Made by a program: the position numbers and the translations under genes
The notes under the pieces: model-generated
Told to the model about the DNA's origin: nothing
Databases searched by the model: none
What the model saw: only the letters and a program-made list of their open reading frames with translations
Part shown: piece by piece, positions 10,118 to 19,555 of the stretch
Position numbering within the stretch: the first letter of the stretch is position 1
Layout of the letters: the number at the start of each line of letters is the position of its first letter
Assembly: GCA_018806915.1 (NCBI GenBank)
Contig: JAGKQI010000034.1
Location: forward strand, 186,001-250,000
From: Phytophthora colocasiae
Taxonomy: Eukaryota; Oomycota; Peronosporomycetes; Peronosporales; Peronosporaceae
Reading direction: 5' to 3'
DNA: 64,000 nt

Positions 10118-10660
10118 ACGCTTGGCTTGAACTGTCCTCGCGGAATATTGTCAGCCCGGAAGTCTCGAGACTTGGCAGGGGTCATTTCTTGGTCACCAGT
10201 TCGCCACACATCTTCATCTTGCTGCAACGCATATTCCAAGTCTGAAATTCGTCGAAATCTCTGACCTTGCAGCGACGTTTTCAGGCGTGCATCCTTAAGC
10301 TTCGTGATGAATCGCAGTACATGCTTCTCAAGACGCTTGGACGACTTCCGGAAATCGATGTCAGCTTTTCCAGCGGCAGAATTAAGTCGGTAGAAAAATT
10401 CAAGCGGAGTCTCAGAGTCTTTCATAGCCATAGTGAAGTATCTCTCAGAATACGATGACCGAGCTTTGCAATAACGTTTCTTGAACTCTGAAGACAGCTC
10501 TTTCCAGTCACGGGACACACTTTTTGGGTAGCTGGTTAAACCAGTCTCGCGCAGACACAGGGAGCTTCAACTTAAGTTCCTGGATGCGCGTCTTAGTCGA
10601 CCAACCTCCTTGAGAAGCCATATTCGTAAATCGCTCCACCAGTGGACACGTTCCTGAGAG
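10036..10660 (-). pseudogene. Gag capsid core (element 1), frame-broken
   Basis: The 160-codon frame at 10,036-10,518 has the typical retrotransposon gag helices: SRDWKELSSEFKKRYC, ETPLEFFYRLNSAAGKA and LYDA-like ISDLEYALQQDE. The preceding 140 bases also code (ELKLKLPVSARDWFNQL) but in a different frame. An A5 run at about 10,526-10,530 appears one base too long and breaks the join. Confidence 0.7.
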
Positions 10661-11999
10661 TAGCTCTGGGGTCGAATTCCCCAAGGTTGTTCGAGTTCAT
10701 GAACGGCCTTAGCGTCAGAAGTGTGGTTCCGGCTTGTGCTTGAGTTGCTGCCGTCAGATTCACCACTTCACCTGGCTCTGAGTCCTCCGATGACGAGCTC
10801 GCGGAGTCTGAACTTGAATTGTCAGAGTCTCCACCAGAGTCTGGTGCTCTATCATGACGCTTCGCCCTGCGAGACGCTCTTCGATCTCCATTAGGCCGCC
10901 TAGCTTCAGTTCTCTGCGGCGGATCTCGCCTCGGAGTAGGCGCACGTCTGGTATCACCCTTGGTCTCTGTCACCGAAGTCGCTTGAGTCACCTGGGTGGC
11001 CGTAGCAGCAGTAGCGCCGCCATTCCTCTCAGGCTTCACTCGCTCCGTCCCCGTGCTTCGTGCAGGGGTGCCTTGCTGGAAGGTTGCAACTTCTCGAGAT
11101 TCCGTCTTGAGAGCCGGTGAGTGTGACATGGGTTCAACCCCAACCCTTCTTGCGTCACTTCTGATTTCTGACCCGGATACTGGATACATAGTTGCAACTT
11201 CAGGGTTGCCTGTTTGTAACACTTGGTTCGAAGTGGCCGAATCAGGGTGACCGACCCTTCGCGCCTCTTGAACTTGGGATAATGTCGCCCGAAGGTTTAT
11301 CAACTGACCGGCTTGGAACCGTTGCATGTTCTGAGAACTTTCTTTCTCCCTGTCGCGCTCGGCTTCCATGACTTTCATTCGCTGTTGTAAGGCTTCCATT
11401 TGAGAAATCCAGTCCCGTTTCATCTCGTCAGTCGCACGCGCACGTTCGGCTTCAGTCTCAGCCTCTCTCTGTCGCCAGCGTTCAGCAAACACTGATTCCA
11501 GACGTTGGTTTTCAGAGTTCTGGAGCTCCGTTTTCAGAGTTTCCAACTCTGCCGCGCTGCGATTCCTGAGCTTGCTTTCAGATACCAGACTTCTGCGTTC
11601 TTCAGCATCGTCGGCGCGTCTCTCAGCCTCCAGCCTCGCGTTTTCTGACTTCAACAAGCGCTCGGTGAGTGTCTGAATTTCGCGTCTTGCCTCCAAGTCA
11701 CGTTGCTCTCGACGACGGTCGCGTTCCATGGTCTCCAAGCGTTCTCGAGCCAAAAACTCCATCTGCGCTTGCTCCATCCGGCTTTGCCACTCCTGCTGTT
11801 GCCTCATGATGTTCAACTCGATCTGGGCAGGCCCTGATCTCTGAGAGCTTCGAGCTTCAGACTTCGTACGACTCGACGCGATGGAACTCAAACGTCGGGA
11901 CGGTGGTCTCGGAAGGTCTTCACTCTTCACACTTTGGCGGTGGCTCTGGTGACTTTCGCTTCGGGTGGAGACAGATACAGGCGGAATCTCCGGAGACAA
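10593..11999 (-). CDS. Gag coiled-coil segment (element 1)
   Basis: An open frame of 468 codons. A long alpha-helical, highly charged segment (about residues 60-260, repeated E/R/Q/A/L heptads such as RLEAERRADDAEERR) predicts an extended coiled coil. It is followed by a basic/acidic low-complexity stretch with RRASRRAKRHDRAPD and a Ser/Asp run, then LRPFMNSNNLGEFDP leading toward the capsid core. It overlaps the previous gag segment at 11,927-11,999 in another frame. Extended, coiled-coil-bearing Gag N-termini are unusual for Ty3/gypsy elements. Confidence 0.65.
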   Translation of the reverse strand: MSPEIPPVSVSTRSESHQSHRQSVKSEDLPRPPSRRLSSIASSRTKSEARSSQRSGPAQIELNIMRQQQEWQSRMEQAQMEFLARERLETMERDRRREQRDLEARREIQTLTERLLKSENARLEAERRADDAEERRSLVSESKLRNRSAAELETLKTELQNSENQRLESVFAERWRQREAETEAERARATDEMKRDWISQMEALQQRMKVMEAERDREKESSQNMQRFQAGQLINLRATLSQVQEARRVGHPDSATSNQVLQTGNPEVATMYPVSGSEIRSDARRVGVEPMSHSPALKTESREVATFQQGTPARSTGTERVKPERNGGATAATATQVTQATSVTETKGDTRRAPTPRRDPPQRTEARRPNGDRRASRRAKRHDRAPDSGGDSDNSSSDSASSSSEDSEPGEVVNLTAATQAQAGTTLLTLRPFMNSNNLGEFDPRATLRNVSTGGAIYEYGFSRRLVD

Positions 12000-13738
12000 T
12001 TGTCCGAAATCCCGTGAAGAACTTCCGACAGAACCTGGTTTCCGGACCCCGCACCGGGCACCTCTGGTCTCTCTTCCGGCATGTCGACATCCTCGGACTC
12101 TGGTTTCACTGGTAACAGCGTTCGCGTCACTTGGATCCCCATGCCTTCAGAGACTGTTCCTCCTACATCAGCGCCTTGAGCGATTAGCGCCAGACTTCCT
12201 GTGGGCGGCGGCATATGTGATGCCGCCCTCCGACTCATGGACATCAAGGACGAGTCCGTAGAGCTTCCTCGTGAGGTCTGGAAACCCGACGACTGGTCGT
12301 CTGAGGTCCCAATGACACTGGGAATTGGCACGTCCGACATCTGAGTCTGAGAAATGCTGTGATCTTCAGACATTGGATTTTCAGACTCCGGTCGCGTGTT
12401 ATCAGAGCGACTCTCGTACTGCGGCAATGAAGACAGCGATGGCGTCGACAAAGCTGACGGTGTTGACGGGATTTGTGGGCGCGGCGGTCTCTGCTGAAAG
12501 CGCTTGGACTGCGGCGGCTCGTCACTGCTGGAACCATCAGAGCTGTGCGTCACTCGGAGTCCGGTTACCCGGAGTCGCATGATCAGCCGTTGTCCTTGTA
12601 GGTCAGCATTTTCGTCAGGTAATACACCGTTTGCTTCGTTCTTGCCAGCTGTGTCTTCTTGCTTCATGCTTTCTGGGAGTCGGCGAACTTGTAACCTGGC
12701 GGTCACTGTGGCCCACTCAACCAATTCTACTGCGAGTCGACTCTGAAGTTCGGACGCCACACTGCGTACTTGAGACCCAACGACGGCTGACGCCTGCGTC
12801 TGGGGCCAGGTTGGGAGGAGATTCTGGAATTCGAATCCTGCCTCGTACAACATTGTCTGAAGAACAGCCACACACTCCGGTGCTGTCAACGTGCTCATCG
12901 GAATCTCAACATAAGATAGGTCTTGGATCCAACCAAAACCATGACGCCTCGCGTGAAACTCGGAGATCCACATATCCTCGGGGAAAACGGAGGAACATCG
13001 CCACTTGATGTAGTCGCCAGTCGCTGCAGCAGCTTTCTGGAAAGCATCAGCACTAGGCTTCATCGTCGGCCACATATATTCGATGCTTGGCGGGACGACC
13101 TTGCCTGTGTCCATATCTCTCCAACGGCGGAACTCACGACGCACATACCTCAGAGCTCGTTCCCCGTCAAGCGAATCAGCCCTCCCAGACTCATCAGACG
13201 GTGTCTTCAGAGACTCTTCAGACTTGATTGCCATGTCATCAGACATTGGTGCGTCTTCAGACTTCGGGGACCGTGGAACACGTTCTTCAGAGTGTCCGGG
13301 TTCTGTTTTCACTTCGTCCACGGACTGGCCGGAAGTTGCCGAATCTGAACACAGATCGATCACTTCCGGGGACTCAACCATATCGGCGCCTCCCTCAGAC
13401 GCCTCATCACCACCCTCGCGGGCAGTGGTCACCTCGTCACCAGAAGCTTCGACTTCTGACGAGCCTTCTTCGAGACCTTGATCACCAGAGACAGCAGGTG
13501 TCTCCTGAGCTTCTGGTTCTTCAGCAGGCTGGTCTTCAACCGCCGGTTCTGGGACGCTCACATTCTCAGCTGCCTTCTTCTCTCGCGCAGCTTTCCTCTT
13601 CTCGCGGGCCGCCTTCTGGATAGCATCCAAGTCTGGTTGCTCTTCAGGCGATAAACCTTGTAGACGCTTGGACTGACGCGTCGGAGCAGTCCGACCTCGA
13701 CCACGGCGTCCTCCTCTCGTAGATCCTGGCGTAGCCAT
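11927..13738 (-). CDS. Gag N-terminal extension (element 1)
   Basis: The frame is open from 13,801, but the ATG at 13,738 (MATPGSTRGGRRGRGR) is the better start: it follows the primer-binding site by about 70 bases and opens with a Gly/Arg-rich basic stretch. An acidic E/S/A-rich region follows (about residues 60-200), then a Trp- and Arg-rich globular-looking segment (RYVRREFRRWRDMD, IKWRCSSVFPEDMW, about 210-300), then Ser/Pro-rich sequence to the end. No family is recognised. Position directly after the leader and before the coiled coil makes it the N-terminal part of Gag. Confidence 0.65.
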   Translation of the reverse strand: MATPGSTRGGRRGRGRTAPTRQSKRLQGLSPEEQPDLDAIQKAAREKRKAAREKKAAENVSVPEPAVEDQPAEEPEAQETPAVSGDQGLEEGSSEVEASGDEVTTAREGGDEASEGGADMVESPEVIDLCSDSATSGQSVDEVKTEPGHSEERVPRSPKSEDAPMSDDMAIKSEESLKTPSDESGRADSLDGERALRYVRREFRRWRDMDTGKVVPPSIEYMWPTMKPSADAFQKAAAATGDYIKWRCSSVFPEDMWISEFHARRHGFGWIQDLSYVEIPMSTLTAPECVAVLQTMLYEAGFEFQNLLPTWPQTQASAVVGSQVRSVASELQSRLAVELVEWATVTARLQVRRLPESMKQEDTAGKNEANGVLPDENADLQGQRLIMRLRVTGLRVTHSSDGSSSDEPPQSKRFQQRPPRPQIPSTPSALSTPSLSSLPQYESRSDNTRPESENPMSEDHSISQTQMSDVPIPSVIGTSDDQSSGFQTSRGSSTDSSLMSMSRRAASHMPPPTGSLALIAQGADVGGTVSEGMGIQVTRTLLPVKPESEDVDMPEERPEVPGAGSGNQVLSEVLHGISDNCLRRFRLYLSPPEAKVTRATAKV

Positions 13739-13810
13739 CTTGAATATAGACGCTTGACAGGAAACTTTCTCTTCTTGTACTCTCAAATCCGGTGATATCA
13801 CGATTCCAAA

Positions 13811-13829
13811 GATCCGGGCACGCGCACCA
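13811..13829 (-). other. Primer-binding site of element 1
   Basis: On the minus strand TGGTGCGCGTGCCCGGATC lies two bases after the LTR end (GCGACA, then AC). Its complement ends CGCACCA, which fits the 3' end of a tRNA (T-stem, acceptor strand, CCA). The tRNA was not identified. Confidence 0.65.
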
Positions 13830-13831
13830 GT

Positions 13832-15517
13832 TGTCGCGAAGTCGGTGAAACTTTGGTCGCGGAGCAGGGGGCGTATAGTGAACCCTAGTTATACGACTAC
13901 TGAAAAAGGGTTTTCAGAGCCGTACAACGGTAGGTTGGCGTGTGGTACCTTGCGGTATCCTCGTGGGTTCGTTGTCTTCGGAAATATGACCCTCGCCGGA
14001 GTCTGAGAATGTGTTGTGAAGAGAGGTTGGGGTTCCCTTGGAGTCTGGTGTCGGTATTCAGGAAATCCTTCCAGGAGCGTTCGGGAGTCGGAATCTCTGG
14101 AAACCAAAGTGTTTTCCAGGAAGTCGGCGGTCGAAAAGAGGTTAATATACCAGAGAAAGTCCGAATTCGGTGTCTGAATATCACAAATCCAGAACCGAGA
14201 TACCTGACTCTCAGAGATAAACAACCAATATACAGAGTTCGAAAATATACAAATATATACAGCCGTTCTTATTCTTTATAGGCCCTTGAACGGTGGGCTA
14301 ACACTCCAGGTCAGCTAGGGACTTACTACCAGACACCTGGTCTGTCTGGTATCCCTTTACGTTCGCGCACCACCCTCCTAATATAGAGGGAAAATATAAA
14401 CCAATACAATCGGCTATATATAACAGTCTACCTTGCACTCTGAAAACGACTGTCTAGTTTCCAGAGCCTGTCCAAACGATCAATATGAAATGGGCTACCG
14501 CTAGAGACAAAACAAACGACCCAACTAGGATATGGAATAGGCGGGTCCTTTCAGGTCTCTACGTTACCTGATCTCCACCTAAGGGGATTGAATTTGGTGG
14601 AGATCACACGACGTACGTGATGACGTAGTGGCTTGAATACCTCTCAAGCGGACTTGTGCAGTAGCAAGCAAATTGAACTCTGTTTATCGTTTATCTTCCT
14701 CATAACTATCATTTATATCTGGTAACTCTCTTCTTCTTGTCGTCTTTTGCGTCCTTTATGCAGTCAGTCTTCATATCTCAGATACTCTTGGTCTTTGTAT
14801 ACATCTGGTACTTTGACTTGGTCTCAGTATGCAGTCTGTGCAGCCGATCTCGATGGGTTGACAGGTAGAGACGTCATTACGGGGGATGTGCAGGTCAGTA
14901 ATCACTTGAATGCGTGACTTGAACTTGGGTTCACTTGGTTTCAGTATGGTCTTGAATCTTCGGTGGTTTCAGGGTCTGGTATCCTGGTTTTCAGAGTCTG
15001 ATATAACTTGGTTTCCAGAGTCTTAGTCACTCAGAGTTAGAGATACCAGAGTCTTGAGTAAGAAACCAGAGTACGGAGCACTAATGCTTCAACGTACATG
15101 AAGATCCTGAGGGTTGCGCGGGTGCGCGGCGTCCGGCGCGCGATACTTGGTCTCTGTGGGTATATATTGTGAATCCTTGAACCATCCATCGCGCGCTGGA
15201 CGGTAACGGGATGAGGTCTCTCAGAGATACGTTCTTCTGAGAGACTTTCCGCCAGAACTTAGGCACTCATCGTCGGGGAAAGTCCGGTGACCAGACAGAG
15301 TGTAGTTGACCTTCAGAGTTGTGCACACTCTGAAGTACACTTCTGGTCCTTTGGGCCCCTTTACAGTCAGGCGAAGGTTTATCCACAATCTTCCACAGAT
15401 GTCGCACGGGTGCGGCCGCGTCCCAAAGTCCCTTTCGCTTATAACCCATAGTATAACCAATCACATCGTAACGTAATATCCACCTGTCGCTCGAAAATCG
15501 GAATTAACATCATGTCA
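13832..15517 (-). repeat. 5' LTR of element 1, 1,686 bp
   Basis: Bounded by TGACATG (minus strand, at 15,517) and GCGACA (at 13,832), so it has the standard TG...CA ends. The outer boundary is proved by the repeat at 1-39; the inner one is set by the primer-binding site. It contains no convincing gene. The sense-strand word ACTCTG is strikingly frequent: its complement CAGAGT occurs five times in 14,991-15,072 with no occurrence of ACTCTG on the plus strand there. Confidence 0.82.
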
Positions 15518-16591
15518 CACGACAATATCCTATTGGCGACATTCGCGCAACATCACAAGCGAAAACATGTTTTATATTGTTATGATTGGTCTAATAAATT
15601 TCAACTTTGTTTTTAAATTACCATTTGATGTTGCTGGTAGACGACAGGAGCAACATCCATCCGAATTTATAAAATTATATAAAACATAATATATAGCAGT
15701 TGTACCAGACAGCCCACCCGACCAAAGAGTCAAAACGAATTTCACAGGAATAAGAAAGTAGAGGAATAGCAGGCGACTGGGATCTACCCCTTAGCTCGGA
15801 AATAAATTTTCCGAGAACAAGAATAAATAAATTGTCTTCAGAAAATATCAATTTTTTGGTCATGACCAGGGTATACAAACAGCGAGTCTAGTAGTGCCCG
15901 GTCACACCCAAGTCACAAAATTATTCGAGATAATTATTCCATTCTTGAGATAAAAAATAACAACAGGCAGTCCTCTCATCTCCAACAATCACTTCGACGC
16001 AATAAGGTGCCACCGTCAGTGCAGAACCTTACAAGAGCTGTTCTGTATCGCTTCTTCGTGCCAACTATAAGACGTCGTAGAGCAAGGAGGTGTGAACAGA
16101 CTGCTAATCGCCCTCAACAAAAGAGCGCAGGTGAACGTGCTAACCAACAAGACGGTGTGATGCCAGCCAGGGAGAATACTACAGCAGGAAGATGACCCCG
16201 TATAGCCCAGCCACAATTTCCCTGGACGTTCCAAGTAAGCGTACGTTGTGTCTATTGCTACAACTGTGAATTAACGATGACCTTGTGTGTGTTAGGAGAT
16301 GGCAGTCAGGGAGAAGACTACAGCAGCAACTACAGCCGAGACACAACCGCCATGGACGATCCAAGTAAGAGTACAGTTTGACAATTGCTACTACTGTAAA
16401 TTAACGGTGGTTTTTGTATGTGTTCAGCTTCAGTATGTTTTGTGTAAGCGATTTTTACAACGTGCAGCATTGAGGTGCAGAGCACGAGATACTGTGCGCA
16501 ACAAATTCAAAACGAGCCGCGTATTTGCCTAACGGCGTGAGCGTTTGTAGGTATGTTATGTGAATTATAATTCTACAAGCTATCTAAATAC
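15518..16591. other. AT-rich gap between element 1 and the Crypton
   Basis: No convincing gene. The first 480 bases are AT-rich and featureless. The second half holds the tandem exon-like duplication listed separately. Confidence 0.6.
16159..16427 (+). repeat. Tandem duplication of an exon-intron-like unit (period about 130 bp)
   Basis: Two diverged copies, each starting GATGsCAGyCAGGGAGAA and ending in CCAA followed by GTAAG. Each is followed by an intron-like stretch: 16,235-16,295 (ends TTAG) and 16,365-16,427 (ends TTCAG). Both introns share ATTGCTAC and AATTAACG-GG/TG words. Unit B (16,296-16,364) is 69 bases, a whole number of codons, and open; unit A carries an in-frame TGA. No homology is recognised. 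Confidence 0.6.
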
Positions 16592-18752
16592 TCAACGAAA
16601 TCTGACGAAACTGTTCTGCGCCTTGTAGGCGATGAGACCCGCCTTAATGTCGTCGGCGAATCTCCTTATTTTCCTCCGTTGTCGACGACTCTCGAAGAGC
16701 GCTACCACTTCATGTTCAGCAATACAGGGCTCTTCCTGTTTTACTAATTCTATCGCGTTGTACAGTGGCTTGCGACGACAGTAAAATTGAGTGTCAGAGG
16801 GTTTTTTTCTCCAAAGTGTCCCGAATTGATTCTCCATCTCTCTTACAGAAGGGAGTGGCGGGAAGCCGGTGCTGTACTCTTGTCAAGCAGCAGTGACAGT
16901 GTCAATTTGCCGCGACATTCGGAAGTCAGGAAACACTGATGCTGGTTCAGGTACGTCTGACTGCTCATAATTTCCAGTACTAGTTACGCGAGTGTGTGGG
17001 TTACTAATGTTGGAAATGTCGAAGTTGTTGCAGGATTGCGTGTTGGATGCCTCTATGGAGACGTGTGTGCTTTCGGCCTGTAGCCGGGTTCCCATTGCAA
17101 CTAGCGTCTCTCCAAGACGCAACTGAATCTGCTCTTTATGCGATTGAGCCGACGCTTTGATTTCAGAGGTTAGTCGCTCGAACCCACTGTTAATATGTTG
17201 GAATAATTGGGCTGTTGTTGATCTCAACTCCTTTATGTCCTCAGATACGATTGGCATGGCTTGTTGTAGGAGCAAATGTTCAGGATGCTGAGTTGTCGTT
17301 ACAGTCTGCAGAAGTTCGTCCCGGAAAGCATGAAACAAGACACTGCTGAATATTGGATGCAGGAACAATGGGTGTGTGTAGTTCATATGCATCAAAATGA
17401 CGACGTCTTGTAGAATAACAACTCGCATGTATCGCAATAAATCGACAAAGCTTTTTCCGGCGATTTCGCGACCTCCAGCTAGCATAACCTTTTCCGATTC
17501 GTCCAGGTTAGGAAATATCATCGCTTGTAAGTCTAGTGGAGGTTCCAAGAGTGACCGGGGGATGTAATATCGATTTGCTTCTGGACCAAAGCCGGCGAGA
17601 ACTCGGAGACAATCAAATGGGATTACGTGATTTGCATAAGCTCCATTCCTGCTCTTTGTTGCCCAGTGACCTTGTTTATCGACGGATTCGGCTGATGCAC
17701 CGCCTGATTCAGCAGTTGCAGCTTGCTTTCGGCCTAGTTGGGTTTTGATTGTGTTTTGGACCCCAATTAAATTATATATCGCTTTCAATGCTGAGTACTG
17801 CTGAGGGTACGTCGATTGGATCGTGGGTCCCGCGCCTTTTAGCACGAAGATTGGGTACCAGTGTTCTCGTTTACTGAAGTCTGGCCAGGGCTCGTCGCCA
17901 ACATGCCACCGATGAAAAAAGTAGAGAGCCAACGCGCTAAATGGACAGCGTTCTACATTTTTGTGTCTCATCAAAGCAGTCTCTTCGACGTTTCCGTACT
18001 GATTTTTCTTTGATTTCCTCCACACAGAACGCAGTAGACTGGCACCACATACACCTTCGTTTTCGTAGACAATGAGGCCGATATGAGGTAAGCACAAGCG
18101 TCGTATGTTGTCTCCACGAAATGACAAACCCAACGAGAGCAAAACATCTGCACGATGACGAAGCCCTTCTTCGGTGCCGCAATTGAACATTTCATCTACT
18201 ATTCTTTGAACTGTCGATTCACTGAACGTTGCATCCACCATTGTCTTTTCACCAGCATCTTGAAATGTGTCAGCTTCATGTTGTACCGTAGCCACTTTTT
18301 TTTGCTTTAGCAGCTCTTTGACAGTATGTTGGCCGAACCGGTTGACGGATATTCGTTCCTAAACTAAATTGCAGCCTCCACAAATCCATTATTGCGTTAA
18401 CATACGCAGCTAGGGTCGAATGACCGATTACAGCACCAACATCAGCGTCGCTACGTGTAGACGTATCACCAGAATCTGAAGACGTACATCCAGTATCAGA
18501 TTTACGTTTCCTTCCGCGTTTTCGGACATGACGGTTCTGTATTGACGAGAGAAACAGCACCATCTTTGACTCGTTGACTAGCTCGTCGCTATAGCCTTTG
18601 CTCTTCATCCATTCAAGAAACTCGAGCGCTTTTGGAGAGTAGAGAAGTGTTGTAGCGTTAGGTCTTTGAGAATTTCTCGTAGCATGAACACGAAGTACGG
18701 CTTCTTTTTCCTGTAGTGCAAGTTGAATGGCCTGTTCGTTGTGTGCAGCCAA
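16592..18752 (-). pseudogene. Crypton transposon tyrosine recombinase (Ndc10/GCR1-like), two lesions
   Basis: Three consecutive pieces of one oomycete-type Crypton protein. Piece 1 (18,752-18,276) opens with TTG and shows the N-terminal core-binding part (LLYSPKALEFLEWMKSKGY, AYVNAIMDLWRLQ). Piece 2 (about 18,295-16,883) carries the Ndc10-like recombinase part: SFRGDNIRRLCLPH with the first catalytic Arg, GHWATKSRNGAYANH with the His, Arg and likely nucleophile Tyr, then VLAGFGPEANRYYIPR and the IFPNLDE motif. Piece 3 (16,837-16,592) is a GCR1_C-type DNA-binding end (QFGTLWRKKP, FYCRRKPLYNAIE). Pieces 1 and 2 are separated by one surplus base in an A8 run (18,296-18,303). Pieces 2 and 3 are in the same frame and separated only by TGA at 16,883-16,885. 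The product would be near 690 residues. Transposon ends were not found. Confidence 0.8.
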
Positions 18753-19542
18753 CAGCGCAGCGGCACTTGATGCTGGGTGGGTAATTACTCCTGTGCATTC
18801 GTATCACGAAATACCTACGTTAGACCTACTCTGGAAGTGAATTGAAGTCGTATTCGTACCATTGATATTACGGCAGGACTGCTGCTCGGACATGATTCCC
18901 AGTTTCTTTTGCACTTGGCATTGCTTTTTTTTTACTGTTTTGGAAAATTGCTATTTATACTTGGTCACAAAACTAATAGTGACCGTGGTCACAAGTAGAA
19001 TAGATATCCACAAAATAATGGTACATGTGTTGAGGGCGATAGAACCTGTTAGAATAAATACGCGTCGTTTCGAAATAAGAGATAGGAGGTGTGTAGCGTC
19101 GGCAGGCTGGATGTTTGCGCTGTCATGAGAACATCACTGCCAAGTGCTGGTGTTAAACTTAAGTGATAGCTGTATTGCTTGACACTGTTTTGTCTTACTA
19201 CTTCTGAACTCAACAAGCTCGAATGAAGTGTCTTTACGAGTTGCTTTCTCACAGTTAACGGTACAGTAGCAACACAACGATATCCCCAACCCACACGAAA
19301 GAAAACAGGATCCATCAAAGTCAACTACATCTCAAGTCAGTATAAAATCCTGACTACATGTACATGCATATCATCCGAGTATGGTGCAAGCCCGATGTCT
19401 ATCCAGTTCTACCAGAAGTTGAAGCGCAGGTTTCACAACACCTCAGCTTCAATCCAATTGGTCAAAATTTCATCATCTGGTTTTCTTGCGTTCCGACCGG
19501 TCGTTTTTTTGCATATAGGTACAAAAATCAAGTTATTTTCAT
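18753..19542. other. Gap between the Crypton and the host gene island
   Basis: About 790 bases with no supportable gene. It may include the outer part of the Crypton. Short open frames here show no recognisable product. Confidence 0.5.
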
Positions 19543-19553
19543 TCATTCCTGCA
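19543..19553 (+). promoter_or_regulatory. Oomycete Inr-like start-site motif
   Basis: TCATTCCTGCA lies directly upstream of the ATG at 19,556 and matches the oomycete initiator pattern TCATTYYNCA. It would give a very short leader, or point to the ATG at 19,670 as the true start. Confidence 0.4.
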
Positions 19554-19555
19554 AA

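Larger units (their letters stand above)
1..15517 (-). mobile_element. Giant Ty3/gypsy LTR retrotransposon, Chronos-like, left LTR cut by window edge
   Basis: The first 39 bases recur exactly at 15,479-15,517, marking the two LTRs. On the minus strand the element begins TGACATG at 15,517. Reading that strand the order is LTR, primer-binding site, extended gag, zinc knuckles, protease, RT, RNase H, a second RNase H of plant/archaeal type, integrase, chromodomain, a 3' region holding an opposite-strand gene, polypurine tract, LTR. The internal part is about 13.8 kb and the full element about 17.2 kb if the missing LTR equals the visible one. A second RNase H plus a chromodomain matches what I recall of the oomycete Chronos group; that assignment is inference. 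Target duplication cannot be checked because the left flank is outside the window. Many frame breaks make this copy non-autonomous as read. Confidence 0.88.

Noticed and set aside
18276..18303. Programmed ribosomal frameshift at the A8 run of the Crypton
   Set aside because: The two frames need a +1 (or -2) move, not the -1 move that an A-rich slippery heptamer supports, and Cryptons are not known to use frameshifting. A surplus base is simpler.
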